Origin: Cristatella mucedo
Taxonomy: Eukaryota > Bryozoa > Phylactolaemata > Cristatellidae
Length of the DNA: 64,000 nt
Assembly: GCA_009760855.2 (NCBI GenBank)
Contig: WPIO01000002.1
Location: 7,493,501-7,557,500, forward strand
Direction: 5' to 3'
Part shown: one piece after another, positions 1-11,350 of the stretch
Layout of the letters: each line of letters starts with the position of its first letter
How positions within the stretch are numbered: position 1 is the stretch's first letter
Program-made: the position numbers and the translations under genes
Notes under the pieces: model-generated
Told to the model about the DNA's origin: nothing
The model's input: the letters and a program-made list of their open reading frames with translations, nothing else
The model's database searches: none

Positions 1-860
1 CGCTTGTAGGGCTCCTGAAAGCCTCTGCAATATACAGCACATGTTTAGAAACCCTTTTGCGAACTGCACTCTGATACTTCGCGAACGAGGAAGTCAAGTC
101 TAGCGCAAGCATCAGCCTCTTTCCATAACTTGCATCTCTCACTGGAGAGACGTGGTGGTACGTCTGTCTATTACGAGCAACCTTAACTGGGAGCTCAGAC
201 GCAGAAAGAATTTATAGAAATTGCCAAAGGCATAGTTGAATAATTAAATGTAAAAATAAAAGACAAAATTCGCTAAGTTAAGTCCATGTCCAAGTGAACG
301 GAAGTTGTACGAGTCTGAATGGTGGAAAAAGTGGCCATTCTGAATTTTTCTAGGTGTGGTATCGAAACAAGGAGCACACTTGAATATATAAGATGAAGAT
401 AGAAATTAGAGAAACATCTGTGCCAAGACGGCAGTTCTTCCTCATCTAGAACAGTAAATACCCCACGGGTTAAGCATGTAAGAATTCGGAGAATAACTTA
501 CCAAGACTCGGGCTTCGTGTTGCACATCTCAATGGGTAACTTCCAAAAGCAAGATCAACAAGTGATTTGTTTAATGAGTGGGAGTTTCTAAAATGCATAC
601 GAAGCCATAGAGGCTTACACTCGTAATCAATCGGAGCTCACCAGCATATAATACTACAAATACTACTAATAATAAAAATAAAAATATTGAGCAGTTAACA
701 TGAAGAGAGAAGTAAGGTTGACGAACATTTGGGTAAATAAAAATATAGAAGTAGCAAGCTGATGAACACATCTAAGCACCGATATGGATAGCTGAGCATT
801 AGATACTTGAACTAATTTTTCTCTGAAACTCGGATACGTGCATTCCACTCGAATCTGTGT
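1..860. other. unrecognised AT-rich DNA
   Basis: I see no gene, repeat or conserved motif here. Open frames are short, lack a composition shift and have no flanking splice signals. Confidence 0.5.
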
Positions 861-867
861 GGCATTC

Positions 868-1015
868 ACATTGGACCATGATAGCCCAGCCTCTTCACTA
901 TCGAGGTCGCGTGTTCGAATCCTGCAGTGGGCGATCCTGGATTGCCAACTGCAAGGGATAGTAAAAGCCGTTAAGGCTCTCCTGCCGCTATGCAAATGAG
1001 GCTGAATCAGCTAAT
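868..1015 (+). mobile_element. tRNA-derived SINE (family SINE-1), diverged
   Basis: A B-box-like GTGTTCGAATCC (911-922) follows a tRNA-like head. The body matches the copies at 39.7 and 42.9 kb (CTGCAGTGGGCGATCC, then a segment around GCCGTTAAGGCTCT and a final AGGCTGAATCAGCTA). This is the usual architecture of a Pol III-transcribed, LINE-dependent SINE. It ends in a T-rich run. No target-site duplication is obvious. Confidence 0.75.
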
Positions 1016-1039
1016 AGTAATCTTTTAATATTTTTTTTA

Positions 1040-1320
1040 TTAAAGACAAAAAATTTCATCACAATGAATTTTCTTATGGAGAACATTATAGAAAGTCTAT
1101 TATTGTGCGGAAAATTATTTCTCCAATTTTATCTTATGGCCATCATAGACCTGGCCAGGTGAGCCGTGAACGGAAAAGTTACCTGATCGCGGTCTAATGT
1201 TTCCTCGAGGTGTGACGCACGCGTTAGCGGTATCTTACGAAAATATCCATAATTTTTGTGATAATAATGCCTTTGCATAGCTTCTAAGACAAATGAATCT
1301 CAGTATATCACAGTATATCA
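1040..1320. other. unrecognised spacer
   Basis: AT-rich single-copy DNA; nothing identified. Confidence 0.4.

Positions 1321-1321
<1 letters not shown>

Positions 1322-1364
<43 letters not shown>
1322..1364. repeat. (TA)n microsatellite
   Basis: An uninterrupted TA dinucleotide run of about 43 bp, flanked on both sides by copies of CAGTATATCA-like sequence. Confidence 0.95.
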
Positions 1365-1367
<3 letters not shown>

Positions 1368-1369
1368 TA

Positions 1370-1824
1370 TATCACTTCCGTAGGCTGTGAAGAAAGCCTA
1401 CAAGGTGCTAGTGAGAATAACTTATGCAGTTTGAGCACCCGTAGGAGCATGAACAAACTGGACGCCGAAAATGGTTCGAGGAATAGACAGATCTTATGCA
1501 AACTGTTTGATTTCAAGTCAATGGGGTATCGTGATGTCGCTCAGTAGTAATTCCCAAGTATTTTTGGAGCATAGAAACTGATGACGCGATCACCAAACGA
1601 TCCGTGTTTCACTGTAAGCGAAGCTAAACAACCAGAATCAGAGGACTGGGTGGTGCAGGTGGAAGCACCAGTAGCAAGCATTTCAGAAAGCTCCGCCGGA
1701 GCAATTAAGGTTGAGGGTGTCTCTACATAAACTAGTCAGATTAAAGACTGTCGCAGAGCGCTGATAAAGTAAAGCACTGTGATCCAGACCCTGAATCGAC
1801 TAGTCAAAACGATAGCATGTATCG
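1370..1824. other. unrecognised spacer
   Basis: No supported coding sequence. The open frame that runs through the TA repeat is a translation of the repeat. Confidence 0.4.
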
Positions 1825-3650
1825 TGTAATGTATCTCTGTCTTTAACTCTACAAAGCAGCGAGGACTGAGCGGGTGTCACTCTGGAGAGTTATTCAGTCG
1901 TACGCTCAAAGTCTTCGCGGCTTTTGGGAGACATACCAAAGCCATCACACTTCATCTCACGCATTAAGGAAATACTGGGACGCGTGGCTGAATCGGTAGG
2001 GCAATCGAGGTAGTGAGTAGCTTGGAAGTAGCTATTCGGGACGGCTGGAAAGGATGCGTCTCAGTCGGCAGCTACGGGGACGAATGTCGTTTCGTGAGAA
2101 CTGTAGAAGTGAATTCCACCGCCTCGAGCCTGGAGGAAAAAAGCTTCTGTTGCCAACGGTTTTCAAGCGTAGGAATGGACTAGCTACTCAAGTTTCCATA
2201 AAGGTACTGCGGTTACGTTAAAGCTATCAATGGTGCAGCAGCAGTTCAGTTAGGAGTGAAGGAGCCTAGGTACGGCAGTCCTTACAGGGCGTCAGAGTAA
2301 GAGTATCATTTGCTCCGTAGACGTTGATCCGACGTTGATTCATCGCAGCTCGTTCAGACACACGTTGCAGACACCTGAGGCTGAACCTCTTGGCTTTGTT
2401 GGCTAGCTTTGCATGTATATTCACCATGAGCTGCTGCGGCCTAATGGCTTTTCCGGTAGCCCAGCCAAGACGGAATTGTAGTAGTCCAGCCTAGAAAGAA
2501 CCAGGTGGCAGGGCTAGCAACATTTAAGCCAGCCACGGTTTTGGATACTCCCTAATCTTATACAGAAATCGAAAGTAGTGGTTAGCTGCGGAATCAGCCT
2601 TTTTAATGATGCCTTTAAACGTGAGCCGTTGTAAAAGACAGCACCTAGATTTTGAGCACATAGTGCTCGGTGCTCGAACTGCAGCATCATCAATTTGAGT
2701 AACAAAGTCTCTGAGCCCAGCCGAATGCTTGAAGTGTCCTGTGAGTAGGAGCTCGGTTTTATTGCCGTTTATTTTCAAGAAAATTGACCAAAATCAAGGA
2801 TAAAATTCTTGCAAGATAAACATTCAGTTTATCAGAAGGTGAAGTGGATTCTGGTGATTTAAATTACAAGTGCTGCTGAGCATCGTAAGCTACAAGTAGG
2901 TGGCCGATCACGATCTCCAGAGCTTTCATTTAAATTGAGAACAGCAAAAATTGAGAAATAACCCCTGGGACTCCACACGTGACTGTTCTGGTGATGGTAG
3001 TTGACCACCACACGAAACGGATTGAACAAGATCGGACAGTTCGACTTTAACCTCGCTAGTGTCTCGTCTGACAGACCAAATGTAGTTATTGATCGATCAA
3101 GTAGGACAACGTGATCAATATTGTCAAACGCAGCTAGTAGGTCAAGCAGGGCTAAGGCAGCAACGTTGCCGACATCGTTGCTGCTTAGTCTTGGTCATTA
3201 TTCACGCGGAGAAGAGTTTTAGCGGAGTAGTTTCTCTTGAATCCAGACTAAAATTCTTCTGATGATTCAACCTGTTCGATGTGATTTACAAGCGACAATT
3301 TTTTCTAATATCTTGGAGAAAAAAGGAAGAAGGTAAATTAGGCGATAGTTGTATAGGACGCCTAATAATATTAATACATTTGCACAGCGCCCTTAAAGAA
3401 TTGAATCTTTTTCTAGGCACTTTACAAATGCTGTATATAAACCTCTTCAGCCTATCCAGACTTTATAAGTACTGATCTAACGACGTTCGGTTTTTGCAAG
3501 AGTTTGTAATGAATCCGTTATCGAGAGAAGAGATACAAATCTGAGTTATCGCAGAGCTGAATTTTTCGATCAGTGAAAGCACCAAGGAAATTATATCGGG
3601 TCTTTAGGGGAAGAGCTATTTTTTCTTAACTTTAGTAAGGTAGCCAATTC
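1825..3650 (-). mobile_element. L2-b LINE copy, antisense, old
   Basis: Read on the minus strand this resembles the L2-b copies at 40.6 and 59.8 kb: the 3' end (1825-2060) matches their 'cgtaaccg..cgctatacaaaactctc' end, and at 2524-2778 there is NGNKTELLLTG, the conserved post-YADD segment of L2-type reverse transcriptases. The region 2880-3250 corresponds to the region around the RT core, including a degenerate DLSAAFD-like stretch, and 3480-3650 resembles the 5' part of copy G at 54.1 kb. Frames are broken throughout. It is interrupted by a short L2/SINE tail at 3362-3437. Confidence 0.7.
3362..3437 (-). mobile_element. L2-a/SINE 3' tail, antisense, inside L2-b
   Basis: The antisense 3'-end signature (cagcgccctta..aatctttttctaggcactttacaaatg) lies inside the older antisense L2-b copy, so it is a later, strongly 5'-truncated insertion. 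Confidence 0.6.
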
Positions 3651-3654
3651 ATAC

Positions 3655-4080
3655 ATAGAAACATAGAAACCTAAGAATTTTGTTTAATTAGATTATATGT
3701 TGTGACTAGACACTTGCTTTAGTCGGAGATGGCTTTATGAAGAAGGCACAAATATGCCCCATTTTTTCCAAAAAAGAATAGGGAAAAATTATCGGCTAAC
3801 CGTTAATATCCGAGTCTTATCTCGGTGTTGAATAGCGAAGGAATTGCTGTCTTGTCAAGATTGCTTGAGTGTTGGCATACTTATATTGGTGTATTAGTAT
3901 TGAGTCTGACTTGTAGGACTTCAGTTTTCGACTAGGAAAAAAGGAATTGGCTTTTTCTGAACTTCCTCCTATCTAATAATTACAGCGAGAAGGTGCGTCC
4001 TACCATCCGTCACGGGGTAAACCGGGGCACTTCCGAGACTCGGCAAAATGGCACAGCACTATCTTCTGTGATGACTCAGT
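3655..4080. other. unrecognised spacer
   Basis: AT-rich DNA with no recognisable feature up to the point where L2-a homology starts. Confidence 0.4.
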
Positions 4081-4135
4081 AAAGCGAGTAACTCTATCGG
4101 CCAGACTTAACGCTTGCCTTTGGAATCCTCGCTCA

Positions 4136-4879
4136 ATGTGCAATCAACCTCTAGTAATAAGCGAGCTTATTTCTGAAAATTGTATCGACCTGCTCGCCCT
4201 AACTGAAACTTGGCTGAAGTCGATAAACTGCCCGACGACAATTAAAGACGCTACTCCATCTGGTTTCTCGTTCTTTCACACCCCTAGATCAATCAAAACT
4301 GAAGGTGGAGTTGCTATTGTCGTGCGCTCGACATTCAACTTCAAGTCGTTTGCAGTACCCTCGAAGCAGTCTTTTGAATCAATTGTCTTGGTCTCACCCG
4401 AAAACAAGCTACCGATAGTGGCAGTAGTCTATCGCCCACCAGGTACCCAATCCTCCTTTATCTCAGATTTCTCCGATCTCATTTCGATTCTGTGTGCAAG
4501 AAATCGATCCTTCCTCGTTATGGGTGATTTCAACGTTCACTTTGATAACTTATCTGACGCTTTCAGCACCGAATTTCGTGCATTGACTGACTCATTGTCT
4601 CTTGTGGCTCATGTGCATGGCCCTACCCACATCAAGGGTCACACACTCGACCAGATTTTCTCATACAACTGCACTTTGTCATCACCAATTATTCCCAAAT
4701 CCTGCTTATCTGACCACATGCAGATCTCATTCAATCTACAGTGTGTGTGCCCACATCCTCCTCTAAAATTACGTGTGAATCGCGAAACCTCAAGACCCTT
4801 GACATCGATGCTGTCCGTGCGAGAATATCTGCTTCACCTCTGCTACTCAGTCCTCCCTCCGATCTGTCAACATTGGTAG
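4136..4879 (+). pseudogene. L2-a endonuclease domain (copy A)
   Basis: An AP-endonuclease-like nickase domain. Visible family motifs are LALTETWL near the N-terminus, GGVAIVVRS, VVYRPPGTQ, the catalytic-type GDFNVHFDN, HTLDQIFSYN and a C-terminal SDHMQISF with the active-site SDH. After FNLQ the frame runs out of homology, and the element's RT part continues in a different frame from a TGTGTGTG run at about 4740. Copy C on the other strand shows the same shift. The first ATG is the one also present in copy C after LWNPRS, so translation probably began further upstream in an intact element. Confidence 0.9.
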
Positions 4880-5628
4880 ATAGCTACAACACGACACTAG
4901 CTGACACGCTCGACGAGTTTGCACCTCTGACAAAGCGCACACTGCACCCCCGCCCAGACGGCCAATGGTTAACCACAGACATTAAACTAGCCAATTCTTC
5001 TAACCAAAAGCTTGAAAAAGCATACAAAAGATCCGGACTAGCTGTCCATCGACAGGCATATGAAGACTACTGTAGGTCGTACCAATCGATTCTAGCAAAG
5101 GCCAAGTCTAGCTTATATAGAAACCTTGTTGAATCACAGGTGCACAATCCAAAAATGCTGATGTCAACAATAGACCATCTCCTCAACCGTGCCCAGATTA
5201 GCTCCTTACCTGATGATCCTGGTGATGATCTAGCCGATCGCTTCTCTCGATTCTTTGTACAGAAGATAGACAAGATCAGGGAGTCCATCCCTTCGATGAC
5301 AACCTCCCCACTAGAATGCTGTTCCTCGGTTCCTGGCTGCACCTCAATGTCTGCATTTAATCAGGTCACTAGTGATCTAGTCCTAAAGTTCGTATCTCAA
5401 TCAAAGAAGACAACAAGTCCTCTGGACCCTATTCCCACTGTCCTGCTCCTACGTTGCATTGATCTGCTGCTGCCATGCATAACGAAAATCATTGATATGT
5501 TATTAGCCTCAGGTCATGTCCCAGCCCCTTTCAAAAAAGCTGTAGTCAGGCCACTTCTCAAGAAAGCTACACTAGACCAAGAGAACTTAAGCAACTACCG
5601 CCCACTTTCCCTTCTACCATTCCTATAA
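4741..5628 (+). pseudogene. L2-a EN-RT linker and RT N-terminus (copy A)
   Basis: The region joining the endonuclease to the reverse transcriptase. It ends with conserved RT fingers motifs: [12 protein letters not shown], then NYRPLSLLPFL followed by a TAA where copy C reads SKTVERVV. The matching region is open in copy C for most of its length, with the same gene order. No separate function is claimed. Confidence 0.88.
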
Positions 5629-5646
5629 AAAACACTGGAACGGGTC

Positions 5647-6324
5647 ATGGCAGACGAGCTGAACTCATATATCGAAACCTCACACCTTGCTAGTAAGTTC
5701 CAGTCTGGCTTTAGAGCTAATCACTGCACAGAGTCAGCATTGCTTTGGGTATACAACGACCTACTTAGGAATGCAGACATGGGTAGAGTGTCTCTGCTTG
5801 TTTTGCTTGATCTTTTGGCAGCTTTTGATACCATCGATCACAAAGTTCTTCTAGAGCGCCTCTCATCTCGCCTGGGCATCACTGGCACTGCTCTGCAGTG
5901 GTTTAGGTCCTATCTCAGTGGGAGCCTCCAGAGTATTGACGTGAATAGACAAAGATCATCTGAAGTACCTCTGAAAAATTTGGTACCTCAGGGCTCCGCG
6001 CTAGGTCCGGTTCTTTTCACGGTATATACTCTCCCTCTTGCTGATGTGATTGCCAAGCACAATCTAGGCTTTCACTTCTATGCGGATGACACTCAGATCT
6101 ACCTTTGCTTTCATCCCTCCCAGCCTTCGAGCATCTCAAATTCTCTCAACTCACTTGTTCCATGCATTGATGACATCCGCACATGGATGGCAGCAAATTT
6201 TCTAAAACTAAACAATGATAAAAATAACTTACTAGTTATGAGCAAACCCAGTGTGATTCGTAGATTGGAAAGGCTGACTCTCAAAATTGGCTCTGCAAGC
6301 ATATCTCCAGTTGAATCAGCTTGA
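5647..6324 (+). pseudogene. L2-a reverse transcriptase core (copy A)
   Basis: RT palm domain. Motifs in order: FQSGFRANHCTESALL, LLDLLAAFDTIDHKVLLERL (first catalytic aspartate), [14 protein letters not shown], and FYADDTQIYL (the YADD catalytic box), then FLKLNNDKNNLLVM. It stops at TGA (6322) inside '[11 protein letters not shown]', which is open in copies B and C. The thumb/C-terminal part continues after this stop with two further lesions. Confidence 0.93.
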
Positions 6325-6525
6325 AATCTAGGTGTCATGTTCCAAAGCGACCTCTCGTTAGACGACTATATCAGCTCCACAGTCAAATCCGCCTATTTTC
6401 AGCTTCACAACATTGCTAAAATTCGGGCTTGTTTAGATAAGGATACCACGTCCAAGTTGGTCCATGCATTCGTGACATCCCGTCTCGACTTCTGAAACTC
6501 ACTGCTTACTGGCCTACCAGGATGT

Positions 6526-6934
6526 GTGATCAGACGATTGCAGCTGGTGCAAAACTCGGTAGCTAGACTTGTCTGTCGTGAGCGTCGCAGTTTCCACATT
6601 ACTCCACTTCTCGCCGACCTGCACTGGCTACCAGTCAAGCAACGGATTGACTTCAAGGTTTTGTCGCTCACTTTTAGGTCCCTATTCTATAGCTCTAGCC
6701 TATCTCTCAGATATACTACCCCATCAGGCCAAGCATCGTACCACCCGCTTATCCAACAGTCTACAAATACCTCATACAAACCTTAAATCCTTTGGAGACC
6801 GTGCATTTAGTTCGTATGCTCCCAAAGCCTGGAACTCCCTCCCGACCTGCGTCAGAACATTCCCTGACCTGACCACATTTAAAAGGAACTCAAAAACACA
6901 CCTATCTAGGACAGCATTTAGTGGGTCCTTGTGA
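6526..6934 (+). pseudogene. L2-a ORF C-terminus (copy A), two frames
   Basis: The C-terminal block that is typical of L2/CR1 ORF2 proteins: [28 protein letters not shown], then after a frame change [29 protein letters not shown] and TFKRNSKTHL. The role of this block is not established beyond its conservation in the family. Real end of the ORF is at about 6934. Confidence 0.85.
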
Positions 6935-7168
6935 TTCGTCATTGGTGTGCTTATGCGTGCTGACACTGTGCATGCTGCCACTAACCACATTTGCATGCTG
7001 AGTCTGTACATGTCACCCTTAACCATATTATTCATTTTGTTTGTTTTTCAAGCATGATAAGCATGATATTACTCACCATTCAATTGCATTTCCCTTTGCA
7101 GCAAATGTAAAGCGCCTAGAAAGAGATTAAGTTCTTTGACGGTGCTTTATCAAGTGCATTATTATTAT

Positions 7169-7945
7169 AATTATTATGCCCATATGCAGTGAGCTGCTTG
7201 TGTTTCTCAGGTCCCAAAACATGATTAACGGACAAGTTTTAATAAGCCGGTTGCTTTCGCTAGATACGCATAATGTTAGCAGGATTATATCGAAGGGGTC
7301 CGGTGCAGAACCGCCGCTTTCTAGTACCGAGGTTTGCAGTGATCACGATGCTCAATATCATCTTGCTGTCTTTCAGCCAGTTAAAGACAACATTGTATCA
7401 GCATATATGAACTTATTCAAACAGATAGAAGAATTCTACTACTTTTTAGGCGGAAGAGTGATAGGGACTGGCCAGAGTTAAATCATGAGAGATGCTTCCT
7501 GTTAATTCTTTCGCTGCTGCCTTATATAGTTCTTTTTTCCTTTGCTGGTGCAAAAGTGTTGGTCCTGTCGTGAACATGTGCAATGGCCCATAGTATTTTT
7601 AAAAATCGGTGACCAATCTATAATTTTTAAATGGATTTGAATATGTGAATCCTTCCCGTAAACGGTAGAACTTATGAATCGCTCGCCGGCGATGAAAAAT
7701 TTACGGAGATCCCGTGCAATTGACCTATGGTATGAGAACACGTGCAATTCACCTGGAGTATGAGAGCCCGTGCAGTTTTTATTCACATTTGTATGAAAAA
7801 ATTTACTTTTATGGTAATGCTAAAAAATTGAATGGAAATTTAAGTGAATGAAAAGATTTAGGTGTTTGGTTTTTTAATATATGGTAACAAATTTCCGAAA
7901 AAAGAACAGTTCTAGAAGTTTCATTTGCATCAAACTTGTAGAAAC
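7169..7945. other. unrecognised spacer with a small tandem repeat
   Basis: No gene. Between about 7711 and 7780 there are two and a half copies of a unit of roughly 32 bp (GTGCAATTSACCT..GTATGAGA). The rest is AT-rich and unrecognised. Confidence 0.5.
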
Positions 7946-7946
7946 G

Positions 7947-8065
7947 CCCTAATGCACCTTGATTTCTGTCTAGGCTCTTTGCATATCATGGAGGGCTCGA
8001 GCCCACGATCTTGGCCATTAAGGCGAGCCAATAACCCGAGGGACGAACTTCAGCTCTCTGTTCTG
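7947..8065 (-). mobile_element. L2-tailed SINE (SINE-2) fragment, antisense
   Basis: An antisense L2-like tail (cgccctaatgcacc..tctaggctctttgca), followed by GGGCTCGAGCCC and a degenerate tRNA-type head, in the same order as the better copies at 17.4 and 35.9 kb. Confidence 0.6.
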
Positions 8066-8189
8066 ATATGGAATAGATTCCAATAAAAAAAGGGCTAAGC
8101 TCGCCATATATTTGAGCAACTATCGCCGAAAACAACGCGAGAGACGAACAGATTCCCACAAACGTCAAGCGTAAGGGTGACCTGACCAA

Positions 8190-9335
8190 ACAGCCCAGGA
8201 CAAAATAGTCCAGTCAAAACAGTTCAATAAAGTAAATAATTTCGGAGTGTCTACAATAGAAAAAAAACTATTACATCATGAATACTCACTATATCAATAA
8301 TACATAAATAACTAATGAATATTAAATTGAATTGGTATAGAACTTTCATCATGAGTAAAGCGTTATGAAGATTTAAGTAAAAATTATTACAATGTAAAAT
8401 CGACATATTTTTACATCAAATGAGTCGCAAATTAGATTTTCAGATTGTGTGTGATTCTACAAAGTTAATCCGTATAGTCAATATCACCGTAGGTTGGAAC
8501 AAGAGTTTGAAGACGCCGGTTGTGTTGCACGTACTTCACCTTCGATGCGTCCGGTTGTCGGTTACCCGCATGGAAACGAGGGATGCGTATCTTCACTCTG
8601 TCCTGTTTTTTTCAAAATAGTTTGATGAGTTTGAATACAGATGGGTAATAACAGTCAATGGTCTGTGGAAAGGCGCCGTGTCACGAAAAGATGAAAACAA
8701 TATTTGGCAGCAAACGTATACAAAAATAAATAAGAAAAAATGTGGAATATTTAATTATTTTAGTTAATAAATTAATCTTTAAATACAGTCAGCCCCAAAT
8801 TAACGAATAGATTGGTACTGGACAACCATCGTAAGTTGAGTTTTAGTAAGTTTATAGTGGCATGGGATGCGTTCTACTTTGATAATTTCTGACTCTGTTA
8901 GACATCGTTTCCTCCCTGATATTTCCGGCGTTGTCAAATCTACTGACTGCGCGCGGAACTCGAAGGTTTTCTGGAGAAATTTTAATTTTCAATTTTCTGT
9001 GTGTGACCGTTGCCGAGTTTGTATCTATACCTTTATCTCTATCTCTAACTCCTTGCATCTTCTGTATATCTTGTCGGGGCCGACTGAATTTCTTATTCTG
9101 TATAATGCAATTTTTGATATATTTTTACTTTTTAACCTGTTTAATAAAACATATTTTAAAAATTGATTTCATTATCTTAATGGAATAAGTTTCATGTTAT
9201 AGCTAAAGGCAATATACCAAACTCATACAAAAATTTAATTACTCATGGCGTTTTTGTCGAGGCTATTTTGTCCACCTCCATCAAATTGGGCTATTTTGTC
9301 TGGGCTATTTTTGTCAGCGGCTATTTTTTCTGGAA
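8190..9335. mobile_element. possible non-autonomous DNA transposon bounded by inverted repeats
   Basis: AGCCCAGGACAAAATAG (about 8193-8209) is matched in inverted orientation by CTATTTTGTCTGGGCTA (about 9291-9307), and the right end carries several further 'GGCTATTTTGTC' units. The 1.1 kb in between is AT-rich with no transposase-like frame. No target-site duplication was found, so the call is tentative. Confidence 0.3.
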
Positions 9336-9479
9336 TGCCGGTGTAAGGAACTCGGCACAGGACTAACGGTCATCAAACGTAGCAATGAAAAGAAACCTAA
9401 TAAGATCAATAAGCGTTACTGTGGGATTTCTGCTCCAAACTTCCAGCTTCACGAATTCAATTACGATATCCGTGATTTT

Positions 9480-9556
9480 TAATAATACTAATAACAATGC
9501 AATTGATAAAGAGCACTCAGAGAACTCAATCTCTTTCTAGGCACTTTACAAATTTG
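9480..9556 (-). mobile_element. L2-a 3' tail, antisense
   Basis: Begins with an AAT-rich run, then 'gataaagagcactcagagaactcaatctctttctaggcactttac', the reverse complement of the L2-a tail. Only the last ~75 bp of the element are present. Confidence 0.75.
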
Positions 9557-9559
9557 CTG

Positions 9560-10325
9560 ATTTTTTGTGAGTCTTCGCTGGTCGAGCAATATGTAGTTAT
9601 ACTTCTGACAGTAGTCGCTAAGAAAAAATTCACCTTTGTTTTTGCAACAACATCCACTCGACTAAATATCTGTTAATAAAATACTCCTCGTGCAGACAAG
9701 AAATATTGAAAACAGCAGGCTAAGGCTTTCTTGGATTAACAGTTAGTATCTCGTGGCAGGGGAATTAAAACTTGACATTGCGGAAAAATGTCCCGCTAAA
9801 CTTCAACTCGATTTAAACAGAAGTAGTGCATAATATATATATATATGTCTTGCGATGCTTTTGTTGTAACTTCCTTATGTTTAATTCTAACGATATTTTT
9901 AATGTAGAATATAGTTCCTATTGAGCCCGAAACGTTTCGAACTCGGCGGAAAATCTTGCCTACTAAACACATTGAACGGAAAGAATGTTTCTCGGGCACA
10001 GAAGTGACAATCTTTAGCCGAGTCTCGGGTAAAATGTGTTCACCGTTTGTGACTTTATCACTCCAGTTTATCTTTCCTACATGAAATTGCTACCCAGCGT
10101 CCTGCTTCAAGCAAAATTTGTAAAGCTTGCTTTGATTTACGCTCTACCTGGTAAATTGAAGCCGCCAAGCGTCCAGCAGTAATTCACAAAAATAACCGTA
10201 TCACGAATTTGTTTTACTAGAAAGAGGCTGCATTGTGCCATTTATTCATTTCTCAACTACTTGGAAATCATCGTCGCACTGTGCCATGGGCCACCTATTT
10301 AGACTGAAATGGATAAAAATAGGAA
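9560..10325. other. unrecognised AT-rich DNA
   Basis: No gene or repeat recognised, apart from a short TATATATATA run near 9836. Confidence 0.4.
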
Positions 10326-10329
10326 AAAA

Positions 10330-10388
10330 TACATTTATATAGCTCCCAATGACAACTAAATCTCTTTCTCGGTACTTAGCACATGCTC
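10330..10388 (-). mobile_element. degenerate L2/SINE tail, antisense
   Basis: 'tatatagctccc..aactaaatctctttctcggtacttagcaca' resembles the antisense tail with several substitutions. Confidence 0.45.
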
Positions 10389-10480
10389 TAAAAGATGCAC
10401 GTCAATACGCTTAGTGATAACGGGCAAAAAGTCAACATGCTCACGCACGTAAAGGTCAATTCGCAAGGACATTTCGCTGG

Positions 10481-11350
10481 TCAATTCACAAGGAAGACCA
10501 CCGCGTTAAGCTCCTTCGTAAGTTTGTGCATGTCCACGCTGGGCGTCGCACACGCATGGACCAGCGTGGATAATGGCACCCCTGTCTTGGCCCGCTCAAT
10601 GTTGCGCAGCTGAAAGCGGAAGGAGCCCAGACTCTGCGGAGCGTGCTGGGCCTCAGCGCCGCTGGCTTTCAGCAGCGCCAACTCTACCGTCGTCCGTTCG
10701 TCTCGGCGCGTTCCGCCCGTCCGTCCCCAGAGAGCTGCGTCCGGCCCTGGGCATCCGGGGCATCGGCGTCCGCGCTCTCTGCCTGCGCCAGCCGCTCGCA
10801 GCCTGCGGAGCCTCGCGAGCCTCGCGAGTGCGCGCGAAGCTTCGAGTGCGCGCGCGCGCGGCGGGCGCAGGCGCTCTGACACCGGCTCAAGCCTCTTCAG
10901 CTGGCCACTTCCCTTCGGCTCGGGATCCGCCGCCGCCGCCGCCGCCGACGCCGCCGCCCCTTCGGCTGACTCCAGCTCGCGGCCGCCGCTCTCTCGCCGG
11001 CACCGACTTCGGCCCTTCGCGTTCCTCTTCTCACCGACGTGCGAAACGCACCGAGCTGGGCCGAACCGCAGCGGGACGGCGGCCCGCCCGCCCGCCCGCC
11101 CGCAGGTGTGGACTCGTCTCTTCGCCCGGCAATCGTTCGCTCCCGACGACGTCCTTCGCGTGCGGCGAGACGCTGCGAGCGCATTCCGCGGTCGCTGCCG
11201 CTGCCGCCAGGGTTCGCGCGCGAATTGCAAGTCTCTCCCGTCGAGCGTGCTCCTACTGTGTGGGCAAATGGCGCACGGTAAGCACGTCGAGCATCGTCTC
11301 CGGCCGTCGAGCGTGCTCTCCCTCGAGCACTGATGCGAATCGTTAATCTA
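10481..11350. other. GC-rich CpG island with an unassigned minus-strand open frame
   Basis: GC and CpG content rise abruptly at about 10560 and fall at about 11340. On the minus strand a frame is open from 11230 to 10481. Its last ~55 residues (SLGSFRFQL.., then VPLSTLVHACATP, then KLTKEL) look less like random GC-rich translation than the Arg/Ala-rich rest. The plus strand is also open (10573-11346), as expected in such GC-rich DNA. I do not recognise a family. Candidate roles are a first exon with promoter, or an exon of an unknown gene. Confidence 0.3.

Larger units (their letters stand above)
4083..7168 (+). mobile_element. L2-a LINE copy A, nearly full coding region
   Basis: A non-LTR retrotransposon of the L2/CR1 group, which encodes an endonuclease that nicks the target and a reverse transcriptase that copies its RNA there. 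In order: APE-type endonuclease (4136-4740), linker, RT palm and fingers (5440-6330), a C-terminal block with [12 protein letters not shown] and APKAWNSLP (6560-6930), a 3' UTR and the tail 'aaagcgcctagaaagagattaag..' followed by an (ATT)-rich end near 7165. The 5' end starts inside the region that copy C still has upstream of the EN, so A is 5' truncated. It is dead: one frameshift at about 4745, stops at about 5626, 6322 and 6493, and a frame change near 6680. Confidence 0.93.
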
